Source: Candidatus Omnitrophota bacterium
GTDB taxonomy: Bacteria; Omnitrophota; Gorgyraeia; Gygaellales; Profunditerraquicolaceae
DNA: 10,588 bases
Direction: 5' to 3'
NCBI GenBank assembly: GCA_028706895.1
Contig: JAQTVG010000017.1
Span: 1-10,588, forward strand
Within the stretch, counting starts at the first letter, position 1, and each line of letters opens with the position of its first letter. Positions 1 to 6,048 of this stretch are shown in pieces. The notes under the pieces are model-generated. The model ran no database searches. It saw only the letters and a list, made by a program, of their open reading frames with translations, and was not told where the DNA came from. Position numbers and translations under genes: made by a program.

Positions 1-20
1 ATGGTGAACGCGCAATTATA

Positions 21-70
21 CCGCAAAGGCGCAAAATTGTTTTTTGCTCCTTTGCGGTTTTTTATTTTTT
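21..70 (+). terminator. Intrinsic (Rho-independent) terminator of an upstream transcript
   Basis: The nine bases CCGCAAAGG at 21-29 pair perfectly with CCTTTGCGG at 49-57. After one C/T mismatch the stem continues with GCAAAA (31-36) against TTTTGC (42-47), leaving a five-base loop. A T-rich tract follows at 58-70. The T-tract lies only on the + side, so the element stops rightward transcription. The gene it ends is outside the window; only 20 bases precede the stem and no tRNA or domain end can be recognised in them. Only 11 bases separate the tract from the mfd-like start codon at 82. Confidence 0.88.
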
Positions 71-81
71 AATCCTTAAAA

Positions 82-1980
82 ATGTTTAAATCCCTAAAAC
101 TATATATAAACGGCGCTGTTGATTTAGAGGATATTTTGGCGGCCCTGGTTGATTTTGGCTATAAGCGGCAGGATGCTGTTTCGGAAGAGGGGGATTTTGC
201 CCGCAGAGGAGAAATACTAGATGTGTTTCCTTTTGCTTTTGAGCTTCCCATACGCGTAGAATTAAATATGAACCAGGTCGCTTCCATCAAAACATTCAAT
301 CCAAAGGATGGCGCGCCTCTATGGCAGCATAATATGGTAATTATCCTGCCGGTCAAAAAAACCCATCCGCTTAAGGCGGCTTCTTTTAGCGAAGACTTGC
401 CGATAGAAAATTTTGTGGATTTGAATGCCGGTGATTATGTAGTGCATAATGAGCATGGTATAGGCAGGTTCCTGGGGTTAGATAAAATAAAAGTCGGCGA
501 TAAATATAAAGACCATTTGGTTATTGAATACGACAAGCAGGAAAAATTGTATGTTTCGGTTGACCAGATGAACTTAGTGCAGAAATATATTGCTTTTCAT
601 GTCAGAAGGCCTAAGCTTTACCGTTTAGGCAGTAAAGAGTGGCAGAGGACAAAAGATAAAACAAGAAAAGGAATACAGAAACTTGCATGGGAACTTTTAT
701 CTTTACAGGCGATGCGTTTAAGCGTATCAGGATTTGCGTATTCTAAGGATACGGATTGGCAGAAAGAATTTGAGGCCACATTCCCTTACACGGAGACTGA
801 AGGCCAGATAAAAGCTACTGAAGAAGTGAAAGCCGATATGGAATCGCCTAAACCCATGGACAGGCTTCTATGCGGCGATGTGGGTTATGGTAAGACCGAA
901 GTTGCGATGCGCGCCGCTTTTAAAGCGTTGATGAATAACAAGCAGGTGGCATATCTTGTCCCGACAACAATTTTAGCCGAGCAGCATTATCAGAATTTTA
1001 GCCGGCGCCTGGAGAATTTTCCCGTAAACATCCAGATGCTTTCGCGTTTTAAAACGAAGGGCCAGCAGAAGAAAATCGTTGATGACATAGCCGCCGCAGG
1101 AGTAGATATAGTAATCGGCACGCATAGATTGTTATCGGATGATGTAAAATTTAAAGATTTGGGGCTTGTGATTATAGATGAAGAGCAGCGTTTCGGCGTA
1201 AGGGCCAAAGAAAAGCTGAAGGCCTTGAGGCTGGCTTCTGATGTGCTTACTTTGACTGCCACGCCAATCCCGAGGACTTTATATATGAGCTTAATGGGCG
1301 CAAAAGACCTTTCAGTAATTAATACTCCCGTGCAAAATAGGTTGCCTATAAAGACGGTTGTGGTAGAATATGATGAAGATTTAATCCGGCAGGCAATCCT
1401 GAGGGAATTGGGCAGGAAAGGCCAGGTTTATTTTGTACATAACCGTATCCGTGATATAGAAAAAGTAAAAGAAAAGATTGCCAGTCGCCTGCCTGCCGAT
1501 ACCAGGATTGCCGTAGCGCACGGCCAAACGCCTACCCATATCCTGGAAAAAGTAATGCTTGATTTCCTGCAAGCAAAAATAGATATCCTGGTTTGTACGA
1601 TGATTATACAATCAGGTATTGATGTGCCGAATGCCAATACAATCATCGTTAACAACGCGCATCATTTCGGATTGTCTGATTTGCATCAGCTGCGCGGAAG
1701 GGTGGGCAGGTTCAATAAGCCTGCCTATGCCTACTATATGGTTTCCAAAAAAGAGGCCCTGGATACTGATGCAAGGAGGAAGCTTGAGGCAATCCAGGAG
1801 TACTCTGGGCTGGGAGCAGGTTTTAAAATCGCGATGGAAGACCTTGAAATCAGGGGCGCAGGAAACCTTTTAGGAGTACAGCAGCATGGTTTTATCGCGG
1901 CAGTAGGTTTTGATTTATATTGCAGGCTACTTAGAGAAGCAGTAGGTAACTTTAAAAAGGCAGGTGTTCTCAATGCATAA
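82..1980 (+). CDS. mfd: Shortened Mfd-like transcription-repair coupling translocase (lacks N-terminal UvrA-binding and C-terminal domains)
   Basis: Mfd binds stalled RNA polymerase and pushes it off DNA by ATP-driven translocation. This product is 632 residues, against about 1,100-1,150 for the family. Residues 3-90 match only the second part of the UvrB-like module (GYKRQDAV, RRGEILDVFP). Residues 116-170 are the RNA-polymerase interaction domain (GDYVVHNEHGIGRF, LYVSVDQMNLVQKYI). Residues 230-545 are the two RecA-like motor lobes: Walker A GDVGYGKTE at 265-273, DEEQ at 366-369, TATPIPRTL at 392-400 and QLRGRVGR at 536-543. A TRG-type segment follows (GAGFKIAMEDLEIRGAGNLL, 577-596). Domains 1a, 2, 3 and 7 are absent. 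The start is the first ATG after an in-frame stop at 70-72 and has no clear Shine-Dalgarno; homology begins almost at once, so a true N-terminus may have been lost. The stop overlaps the next gene. The Mfd class is sure; whether the truncation is natural is open. Confidence 0.88.
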   Translation: MFKSLKLYINGAVDLEDILAALVDFGYKRQDAVSEEGDFARRGEILDVFPFAFELPIRVELNMNQVASIKTFNPKDGAPLWQHNMVIILPVKKTHPLKAASFSEDLPIENFVDLNAGDYVVHNEHGIGRFLGLDKIKVGDKYKDHLVIEYDKQEKLYVSVDQMNLVQKYIAFHVRRPKLYRLGSKEWQRTKDKTRKGIQKLAWELLSLQAMRLSVSGFAYSKDTDWQKEFEATFPYTETEGQIKATEEVKADMESPKPMDRLLCGDVGYGKTEVAMRAAFKALMNNKQVAYLVPTTILAEQHYQNFSRRLENFPVNIQMLSRFKTKGQQKKIVDDIAAAGVDIVIGTHRLLSDDVKFKDLGLVIIDEEQRFGVRAKEKLKALRLASDVLTLTATPIPRTLYMSLMGAKDLSVINTPVQNRLPIKTVVVEYDEDLIRQAILRELGRKGQVYFVHNRIRDIEKVKEKIASRLPADTRIAVAHGQTPTHILEKVMLDFLQAKIDILVCTMIIQSGIDVPNANTIIVNNAHHFGLSDLHQLRGRVGRFNKPAYAYYMVSKKEALDTDARRKLEAIQEYSGLGAGFKIAMEDLEIRGAGNLLGVQQHGFIAAVGFDLYCRLLREAVGNFKKAGVLNA

Positions 1981-2920
1981 AATAACTGGTAACCGGTTAA
2001 AGCTGTTAAGAATAGCTGCACTTTCACTGTTATTTTTTACTTTCTATACGCTATGCGCCGTGCGTTATCCGCTATTATTCGCCGAGGACAAAATCATTGC
2101 CATAGTGAATAAAGATATAATCACGCAGAAGGATCTGAATGATTTTGTTAATTTTACCCGTATCCAGCTATCAGCCCAATATCAGGGCAAGCAGCTGGAA
2201 GACAAAATAGAATCTATGAAATTGGACCTCTTGGATAAGCTGATTGAGGACCGGCTCATTTTACAGGAAGCTAAAAGAGAGAATATCCAGCTTAACCCCG
2301 ACAGGATTAAAGAAAAGATAGATGAGATAAAAAACCATTACTCCTCTTACACCGAATTCCAGGGAGCCATAGCTAAACAAGGCATGGTAGAGGCAGATAT
2401 AGAGGCAAGAATCAGAGAGCAGACCCTTATGTATGCTGTTATAGATAAAGAAATAAGAAGCAAGATTATAATTAAACCCGCAGAGATTACTGATTTTTAT
2501 CAGGCGAACACCAAACTCTTTGTTTTGCCTGAGCAGTGGGAATTTCAATCTATGGCCCTTAATAGCGAAAGCCTGGCCAACGAAGTAACTAAACAATATA
2601 AAGACGGGCAGACATTAGAAGACATAGGAAATAAATACTCTATAATGATAGATACTTTCAGGAGCGTCAGGGGCGGCCAATTAAGAAAGGATATAGAAGA
2701 GGTTCTGTTTAGATTAAAAATAGACCAGGTTTCCAACCCTATCAAGATTGAAAACAGTTATTATATTTTCAGGCTCAATAGCGTAATACCTCCCCGCCAA
2801 CAAAACTTGATCGAAGTCCAGAACGATATCCAGGCCATGTTGTACAATAAGAAGATGCAGGAGGCGTTAACAAAATGGCTGGATAAGCTTAAGGCCCAAT
2901 CATACATAAAAATCCTATAA
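1973..2920 (+). CDS. surA: SurA-like periplasmic chaperone / divergent parvulin peptidyl-prolyl isomerase
   Basis: This is a SurA_N-family chaperone, probably exported to help fold outer-membrane proteins. The ATG at 1973 is chosen because it has a GGCAGG-like ribosome site about 8 nt upstream and overlaps the mfd stop (ATGCATAA). A GTG at 1964 would add only three residues. The 315-residue product begins with a basic end and a hydrophobic stretch (about residues 11-36) ending in LLFA-ED, which looks like a cleavable signal peptide or an anchor. DKIIAIVNKDIIT at 39-51 is the typical opening of SurA_N, followed by a charged helical region to about 165. Residues 185-270 resemble a parvulin domain only at its end (GGQL, IKIENSYYIFRL). 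The usual RHILV-type first strand is not recognisable, so isomerase activity is doubtful. Its place before pdxA and rsmA matches the enterobacterial surA-pdxA-rsmA order. Another SurA/PpiD-like chaperone is the alternative. Confidence 0.78.
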   Translation: MHKITGNRLKLLRIAALSLLFFTFYTLCAVRYPLLFAEDKIIAIVNKDIITQKDLNDFVNFTRIQLSAQYQGKQLEDKIESMKLDLLDKLIEDRLILQEAKRENIQLNPDRIKEKIDEIKNHYSSYTEFQGAIAKQGMVEADIEARIREQTLMYAVIDKEIRSKIIIKPAEITDFYQANTKLFVLPEQWEFQSMALNSESLANEVTKQYKDGQTLEDIGNKYSIMIDTFRSVRGGQLRKDIEEVLFRLKIDQVSNPIKIENSYYIFRLNSVIPPRQQNLIEVQNDIQAMLYNKKMQEALTKWLDKLKAQSYIKIL

Positions 2921-2928
2921 AATTAAAA

Positions 2929-3900
2929 ATGCACAAGAAAGTAAAACATAAGGCCATAGTAGGTATTACTATGGGAGACCCCGCAGGCATAGGGCCGGCG
3001 ATTATACGCAAATCTTTAGCCAGGCTTAAAAATTTAGCTGATTTTGTAATTATAGGAGACAGGTGGGTTTTTGAAAGAAGCAATATGCATGGGCCGGCAA
3101 GCAGGAATTTCAAGTTTGTGGATTTGAACAATATCAACCATAAAAGTTTTAAGCCCGGAGAAATTAAGGCGGAATACGGCAGGGCATCAATGGAATACCT
3201 GGAAAAGGGGCTCTTGTTAATAAAAAATAACCAGATAGATTGCCTGGTTACCTGCCCTGTATCTAAAGAAGCGATAAACCTGGCAGGATATAATAATTTC
3301 TCGGGCCATACCGAATATCTTGCTAAGCGCACAGGCACAAAGTATTTTGTAATGATGTTGTTGAATAAAAAGATAAAAGTGAGCCTTGTAACGCGCCATA
3401 TTCCTTTAAAAGATGTGCCTTCCAGCCTTACGGAAGATAAAATATACAGGACAATTTCTTTGACGCGCCGCGCGCTAAAGGAAATATTTTTGATTAATAA
3501 TCCAGGGATTGCCGTCTGCGGCTTAAATCCGCATGCCTCCGATAACGGGATTTTAGGGAATGAAGAAAATATAATCATTAAGCCCGCGTTAAAGCGCCTT
3601 AAGAAAATTGCCAAAAATATTGATGGGCCGCTCCCGGCAGATGTAGCAGCTTTAAAGACAGCGCAAGGCAAATATGATTGTTTAATTGTAATGTACCACG
3701 ACCAGGCATTAATCCCTTTAAAGGTCCTGGGCGCTTATACAGGGGTAAACCTTACTATAGGCTTGCCGTTTATAAGGACGTCCCCTTTGCATGGGACTGC
3801 TTTTGATATTGCCGCAAATCCTGATTTAGCAAATCCTGCTTCATTAATTGAAGCAATAACACTTGCCGCAAGATGCGCATTAAACCAAAAAAAAGCCTAG
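2929..3900 (+). CDS. pdxA: 4-hydroxythreonine-4-phosphate dehydrogenase
   Basis: PdxA is a cytoplasmic NAD-dependent enzyme of the DXP-dependent vitamin B6 pathway. It oxidises 4-phosphohydroxy-L-threonine to the aminoketone that PdxJ condenses with deoxyxylulose phosphate. The product is 323 residues, close to the 329 of E. coli. The family signature ITMGDPAGIGP is at 13-23. Substrate contacts appear in SGHTEYL (H127, T128). The three metal-binding histidines are present in TRHIPL (H157), NPHASD (H202) and MYHDQA (H257), each offset by nine from E. coli H166, H211 and H266. The C-terminal segment GLPFIRTSPLHGTAFDIA is also typical. The ATG lies 8 nt after the surA-like stop, with no Shine-Dalgarno, so expression is probably coupled. 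The gene's last 28 nt overlap rsmA. No key residue is missing. The gene implies de novo PLP synthesis, although pdxJ is not in the window. Confidence 0.97.
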   Translation: MHKKVKHKAIVGITMGDPAGIGPAIIRKSLARLKNLADFVIIGDRWVFERSNMHGPASRNFKFVDLNNINHKSFKPGEIKAEYGRASMEYLEKGLLLIKNNQIDCLVTCPVSKEAINLAGYNNFSGHTEYLAKRTGTKYFVMMLLNKKIKVSLVTRHIPLKDVPSSLTEDKIYRTISLTRRALKEIFLINNPGIAVCGLNPHASDNGILGNEENIIIKPALKRLKKIAKNIDGPLPADVAALKTAQGKYDCLIVMYHDQALIPLKVLGAYTGVNLTIGLPFIRTSPLHGTAFDIAANPDLANPASLIEAITLAARCALNQKKA

Positions 3901-4661
3901 GCCAGAATTTTCTTACCGATAAGAACATACAAAGAAAAATAATTGCAGCCTATTGCCTGGAAACTTCTGACCGGGTATTAGAGATAGGGGCGGGATACGG
4001 GGAAATAACAAAACTAATCGCCGGTAACGCCGGTTTTGTTTATGCCGTTGAAATAGACAGCCAGCTATGCAAGGTGCTGCGGGAAAACACCAATGGGCTT
4101 TCTAATGTAGAAATAATTAACGAGGATATAATGAAACTTGATTTTAATGCCAGTTTTAAAGGGGTTAAAAATAAGATAAAGGTTGTCGGCAATATACCTT
4201 ATTATATTACGACACCGATTATTGAATATCTTTTTAAACACAGGCAGAAGATTAAAACTGTTTTTCTTATGGTCCAAAAGGAATTCGCGAAAAGAATTGC
4301 CGCCGTTGCCGGTTCAAAAGAATACGGTTCTTTTAGTTGTTTTGTTAATTATTATAGTATTCCAAAGATATTATTTGTGGTTAAGAAAAACAGTTTTACT
4401 CCCGCGCCTAAAGTGGACTCCTGCCTGCTTGAACTTAAGATCAGAGAGTCCGCGCCTGTTAAGGTTAAAGACGAAGAGCTATTCTTTAAGGTTATCAGGG
4501 CCGGTTTTAATAAAAGAAGAAAGACTTTAAGAAACAGCCTTGAAGGCATAATCAGCCCGGACAAGCTCCGGGAGTTTTTTAGAGAAAATAACATTGATAG
4601 TAATGTCCGCCCTGAACGCCTCAACCTGATAGATTTTGCCCGCCTTGCCGATAAGGCATAA
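3873..4661 (+). CDS. rsmA: 16S rRNA dimethyladenosine transferase (KsgA/RsmA)
   Basis: RsmA uses S-adenosylmethionine to dimethylate two adjacent adenosines in the 3'-terminal helix of 16S rRNA, a late step and checkpoint in 30S assembly. The 262-residue product has normal length. It opens with the family motif KKSLGQNFL (6-14). SAM motif I is VLEIGAGYGEIT (35-46), the acidic end of strand 2 is AVEID (58-62), and the catalytic motif is NIPYYIT (107-113). Further signatures are MVQKEFAKRI (133-142), KEYGSFS (149-155), TPAPKVDS (176-183) and the RNA-binding RRKTLRNSL (215-223). The start at 3873 lies inside the end of pdxA; the motif begins only five residues later, so no later ATG would fit. 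This is the last gene of the mfd-surA-pdxA-rsmA run, and no intrinsic terminator follows it. Confidence 0.97.
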   Translation: MRIKPKKSLGQNFLTDKNIQRKIIAAYCLETSDRVLEIGAGYGEITKLIAGNAGFVYAVEIDSQLCKVLRENTNGLSNVEIINEDIMKLDFNASFKGVKNKIKVVGNIPYYITTPIIEYLFKHRQKIKTVFLMVQKEFAKRIAAVAGSKEYGSFSCFVNYYSIPKILFVVKKNSFTPAPKVDSCLLELKIRESAPVKVKDEELFFKVIRAGFNKRRKTLRNSLEGIISPDKLREFFRENNIDSNVRPERLNLIDFARLADKA

Positions 4662-4679
4662 AAAAAAGTAAAAAAAAGG

Positions 4680-4708
4680 TTGACAAAAACTAAAACTTAA
4701 TATATACT
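4680..4708 (+). promoter_or_regulatory. Near-consensus housekeeping promoter for the tRNA-Thr/rpmG/secE-rpoB cluster
   Basis: TTGACA at 4680-4685 is a perfect -35 box. It is followed by exactly 17 bases and TATACT at 4703-4708, one base from the consensus -10. The expected start of transcription is near 4714-4718. The site lies 18 nt after the rsmA stop and about 205 nt before tRNA-Thr. It is the only promoter of this quality I see in the window and would serve the whole rightward cluster. The stretch between -10 and start (CTACTC) is not GC-rich, so a classical stringent-control discriminator is not obvious. Confidence 0.88.
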
Positions 4709-4714
4709 CTACTC

Positions 4715-4912
4715 TTTACGAAAATCCCAAAGTAACTTTTCAGTATTTTCTATATAATAGACAGGAAAGTATACTTACAAAGAATTTAATAAAATTCTTT
4801 AGTGGGTCGGTTTTTTTACTCTAAAAGTTTTATTTTGGGACATTAATGAGCGTAAACCCCGACGCTAAATTCGCGCTGGGAGGCCTTAACCAAAGACGAG
4901 AGTTAACATATC
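4715..4912 (+). promoter_or_regulatory. Structured 5' leader RNA upstream of tRNA-Thr
   Basis: No gene is visible here, but the transcript has strong folding potential. Bases 4725-4740 can pair with 4823-4840 to give 16 base pairs (one G-U, one two-base bulge). They enclose a hairpin at 4742-4750/4765-4775 (nine pairs, two-base bulge) and a perfect nine-pair hairpin at 4779-4787/4792-4800 with an AATA loop. A T-run at 4811-4817 follows GTCGG (4806-4810), which could pair with CCGAC (4859-4863). Weaker stems are AGCGT/ACGCT (4849-4853/4862-4866) and TTAAC/GTTAA (4886-4890/4902-4906). I cannot match it to 6S RNA, SRP RNA, a T-box or a known riboswitch by eye. It may be an attenuator, an RNA-processing signal or a small RNA. 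Confidence 0.5.
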
Positions 4913-4985
4913 GCTGGAGTAGCTCAGTTGGTAGAGCACGTCCTTGGTAAGGACGGGGTCACGGGTTCAATTCCCGTCTCCAGCT
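4913..4985 (+). tRNA. tRNA-Thr, anticodon GGT
   Basis: The whole cloverleaf can be drawn. The acceptor stem GCTGGAG (4913-4919) pairs with CTCCAGC (4978-4984). The D arm is GCTC/GAGC (4922-4925/4934-4937). The anticodon stem CGTCC/GGACG (4939-4943/4951-4955) encloses TTGGTAA, with anticodon GGT at 4946-4948 reading ACC and ACU. The T arm is ACGGG/CCCGT (4961-4965/4973-4977) around TTCAATT. The discriminator base is T at 4985, and CCA is not encoded. It is the first stable product of the promoter at 4680 and lies 16 nt before rpmG, so trimming of its 3' end also defines the rpmG mRNA 5' end. Confidence 0.97.
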
Positions 4986-5001
4986 TTTAAAGAAGAAAAC
5001 A

Positions 5002-5151
5002 ATGCGTGAAATAATCACTTTAGAGTGTACGGTCTGTAAAAACAGAAACTATACTACTAAGAAAAATAAAAAGCTGCATCAGGATAAATTAGAGATAAAG
5101 AAGTTCTGTAGGTTTTGTTATAAACATACCCCGCATAAGGAAATAAAATAA
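5002..5151 (+). CDS. rpmG: 50S ribosomal protein L33, zinc-binding type
   Basis: This 49-codon gene encodes L33, a small protein of the large subunit near the E site. The sequence starts MREIITLECTVCKNRNY and has the pair CxxC (C9, C12) and CxxC (C36, C39) of a zinc ribbon, so it is the zinc-requiring (C+) form. Typical L33 features are the NYTTKKN segment and the basic FCRFCYKHTPHKE end. The ATG follows tRNA-Thr after a short A-rich spacer with only a weak AAGAAG as ribosome site. Placement between a tRNA-Thr and tRNA-Trp before secE is characteristic of bacterial rpmG. The tuf gene often found just upstream is missing here. Confidence 0.95.
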   Translation: MREIITLECTVCKNRNYTTKKNKKLHQDKLEIKKFCRFCYKHTPHKEIK

Positions 5152-5212
5152 GGGGTAGATAACGCAAGGCTTTTTGATAATAAGGCAAGATTAGACAACG
5201 GTACGTATAAAT

Positions 5213-5283
5213 AGGAGCGTCGGTTAATGGCAAACCAACGGTCTCCAAAACCGTTACTGCAGGTTCGACTCCTGCCGCTCCTG
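5213..5283 (+). tRNA. tRNA-Trp, anticodon CCA
   Basis: The acceptor stem AGGAGCG (5213-5219) pairs with CGCTCCT (5276-5282), and the discriminator is G at 5283, the base expected for bacterial tRNA-Trp. The D arm is GGTT/AACC (5222-5225/5233-5236). The anticodon stem ACGGT/ACCGT (5238-5242/5250-5254) encloses CTCCAAA, with anticodon CCA at 5245-5247. The T arm is GCAGG/CCTGC (5259-5263/5271-5275) around TTCGACT. The 3' CCA is not encoded. The position directly before secE-nusG is conserved in many bacteria. The 61-nt spacer from rpmG (5152-5212) shows no promoter or terminator that I can support. Confidence 0.97.
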
Positions 5284-5329
5284 TTGAAGTCGGGCCTTTC
5301 ACAGGCAGTAAATGCGGTTTTAGTTTTTT

Positions 5330-5521
5330 ATGAAAATATTTAAAAAAATAACAGATTTTTTAAAAGAAGTTAAGCTGGAATTAAGCAAGGTATCGTGGTC
5401 AACCCGTAAGGAATTATTAGGTTCCACGGTAGTAGTTATCACGGTAACATTTATAATGGCGGTTTTTATAGGAGCAATTGATATTTTTCTTTCGGGAATA
5501 TTGAGAGTGATATTTAAATGA
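5330..5521 (+). CDS. secE: Preprotein translocase subunit SecE
   Basis: SecE is the essential clamp subunit of the SecYEG channel in the inner membrane. The 63-residue product is the short, single-span form common outside the enterobacteria. Residues 1-27 form the amphipathic helix with the family pattern FLKEVKLELSKVSW. Residues 31-55 are one hydrophobic membrane segment (STVVVITVTFIMAVFIGA) ending in D51. The usual VSWPT/VSWPS motif reads VSWST here, with serine for the conserved proline. No Shine-Dalgarno is visible before the ATG. The stop overlaps the nusG start (ATGA), giving translational coupling. The gene lies 46 nt after tRNA-Trp, as in many bacteria. Confidence 0.95.
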   Translation: MKIFKKITDFLKEVKLELSKVSWSTRKELLGSTVVVITVTFIMAVFIGAIDIFLSGILRVIFK

Positions 5522-6045
5522 AAAATTGGTACGTTGTTCATACACAAACCGGATTAGAGGATAAAGTAAAAACTGCTTTAGAGAATAAAATCAAATCAGA
5601 AGGTTTGCAGGAAGCAATAAGCAGTGTCGTTATCCCGACCGAACAGATTTCCGAGATACGCTCGGGCAAGAAGAAGATATCAGAAAGAAAGTTTTTCCCG
5701 GGATATCTTCTCGTAGAGATGGAATTAAGCGAAGAAGCATATTTTCATATTAAAACAACTCCCGGCGTAACCGGTTTTATCGGCCCGGGCAAGAAACCCC
5801 AACCTTTGTCACAAACCGAAGTAGATAATATTTTAAAACGGACGCAGGATACCCAGGTTAAACCTAGCCCTAAGATAGTTTTTGAAAGAGGCGAACAGGT
5901 CAGGGTAAATGACGGCCCGTTTATGAATTTTAACGGTACTATTGAAGAAGTGCACCCCGAAAGAGGCAAGTTAAAAGTCAGTGTTTCCATTTTTGGCAGG
6001 TCAACGCCCGTAGAATTAGAATATTGGCAGGTTGAAAAAATATAA
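5518..6045 (+). CDS. nusG: Transcription elongation/termination factor NusG
   Basis: NusG binds the RNA polymerase clamp through its N-terminal domain and links it to Rho, NusE/S10 or ribosomes through its KOW domain. The 175-residue product shows the NGN start KNWYVVHTQTGLEDKV (2-17), the RKFFPGYLLVEME segment (57-69) and TPGVTGFIG (81-89). A short linker leads to the KOW domain: FERGEQVRVNDGPF (122-135), then GTIEEV and SIFGRSTPVELEYWQVEKI to the end. Length and motifs are normal, without the extra domain found in some lineages. It overlaps secE by four bases and lies 3 nt before rplK. It lies just upstream of the gene for its RNA polymerase partner, rpoB. Confidence 0.98.
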   Translation: MKNWYVVHTQTGLEDKVKTALENKIKSEGLQEAISSVVIPTEQISEIRSGKKKISERKFFPGYLLVEMELSEEAYFHIKTTPGVTGFIGPGKKPQPLSQTEVDNILKRTQDTQVKPSPKIVFERGEQVRVNDGPFMNFNGTIEEVHPERGKLKVSVSIFGRSTPVELEYWQVEKI

Positions 6046-6048
6046 AAT

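Noticed and set aside
1..69. An ORF starting at base 1 and ending at the stop at 70-72
   Set aside because: It consists almost wholly of the terminator hairpin and T-tract, shows no protein motif, and its start is just the window edge.
1964..1966. GTG start for the surA-like gene
   Set aside because: The ATG at 1973 is three codons later and has better spacing to the GGCAGG-like ribosome site; the GTG would only add three residues.
2889..3671. A 260-residue open frame on the minus strand opposite pdxA
   Set aside because: It is antisense to a gene with all its catalytic motifs, shows no recognisable domain, and looks like a composition-driven shadow.
4642..4657. Inverted repeat GCCTT...AAGGC at the end of rsmA as a terminator
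   Set aside because: It is followed by A-rich sequence, not a T-tract, on the + strand, and lacks a T-tract on the minus strand. It also lies within the rsmA coding sequence.
4710..4721. A boxA-like antitermination sequence (TACTCTTTACGA)
   Set aside because: It resembles TGCTCTTTAACA, but the expected transcription start near 4715 falls inside it, so most of it would not be in the RNA.
4753..4758. A second -10 box TATAAT in the leader
   Set aside because: No -35-like hexamer occurs at 16-18 bases upstream, and the bases take part in the proposed leader hairpin.
4800..4912. A T-box or other amino-acid riboswitch before tRNA-Thr
   Set aside because: I see no T-box bulge sequence (UGGN in AGGGUGGNACCGCG-like context) and no classical terminator/antiterminator pair.
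4846..4947. A short ORF starting MSVNPDAKFALGG in the leader
   Set aside because: It runs into tRNA-Thr, has no ribosome site, and matches no family that I recognise.
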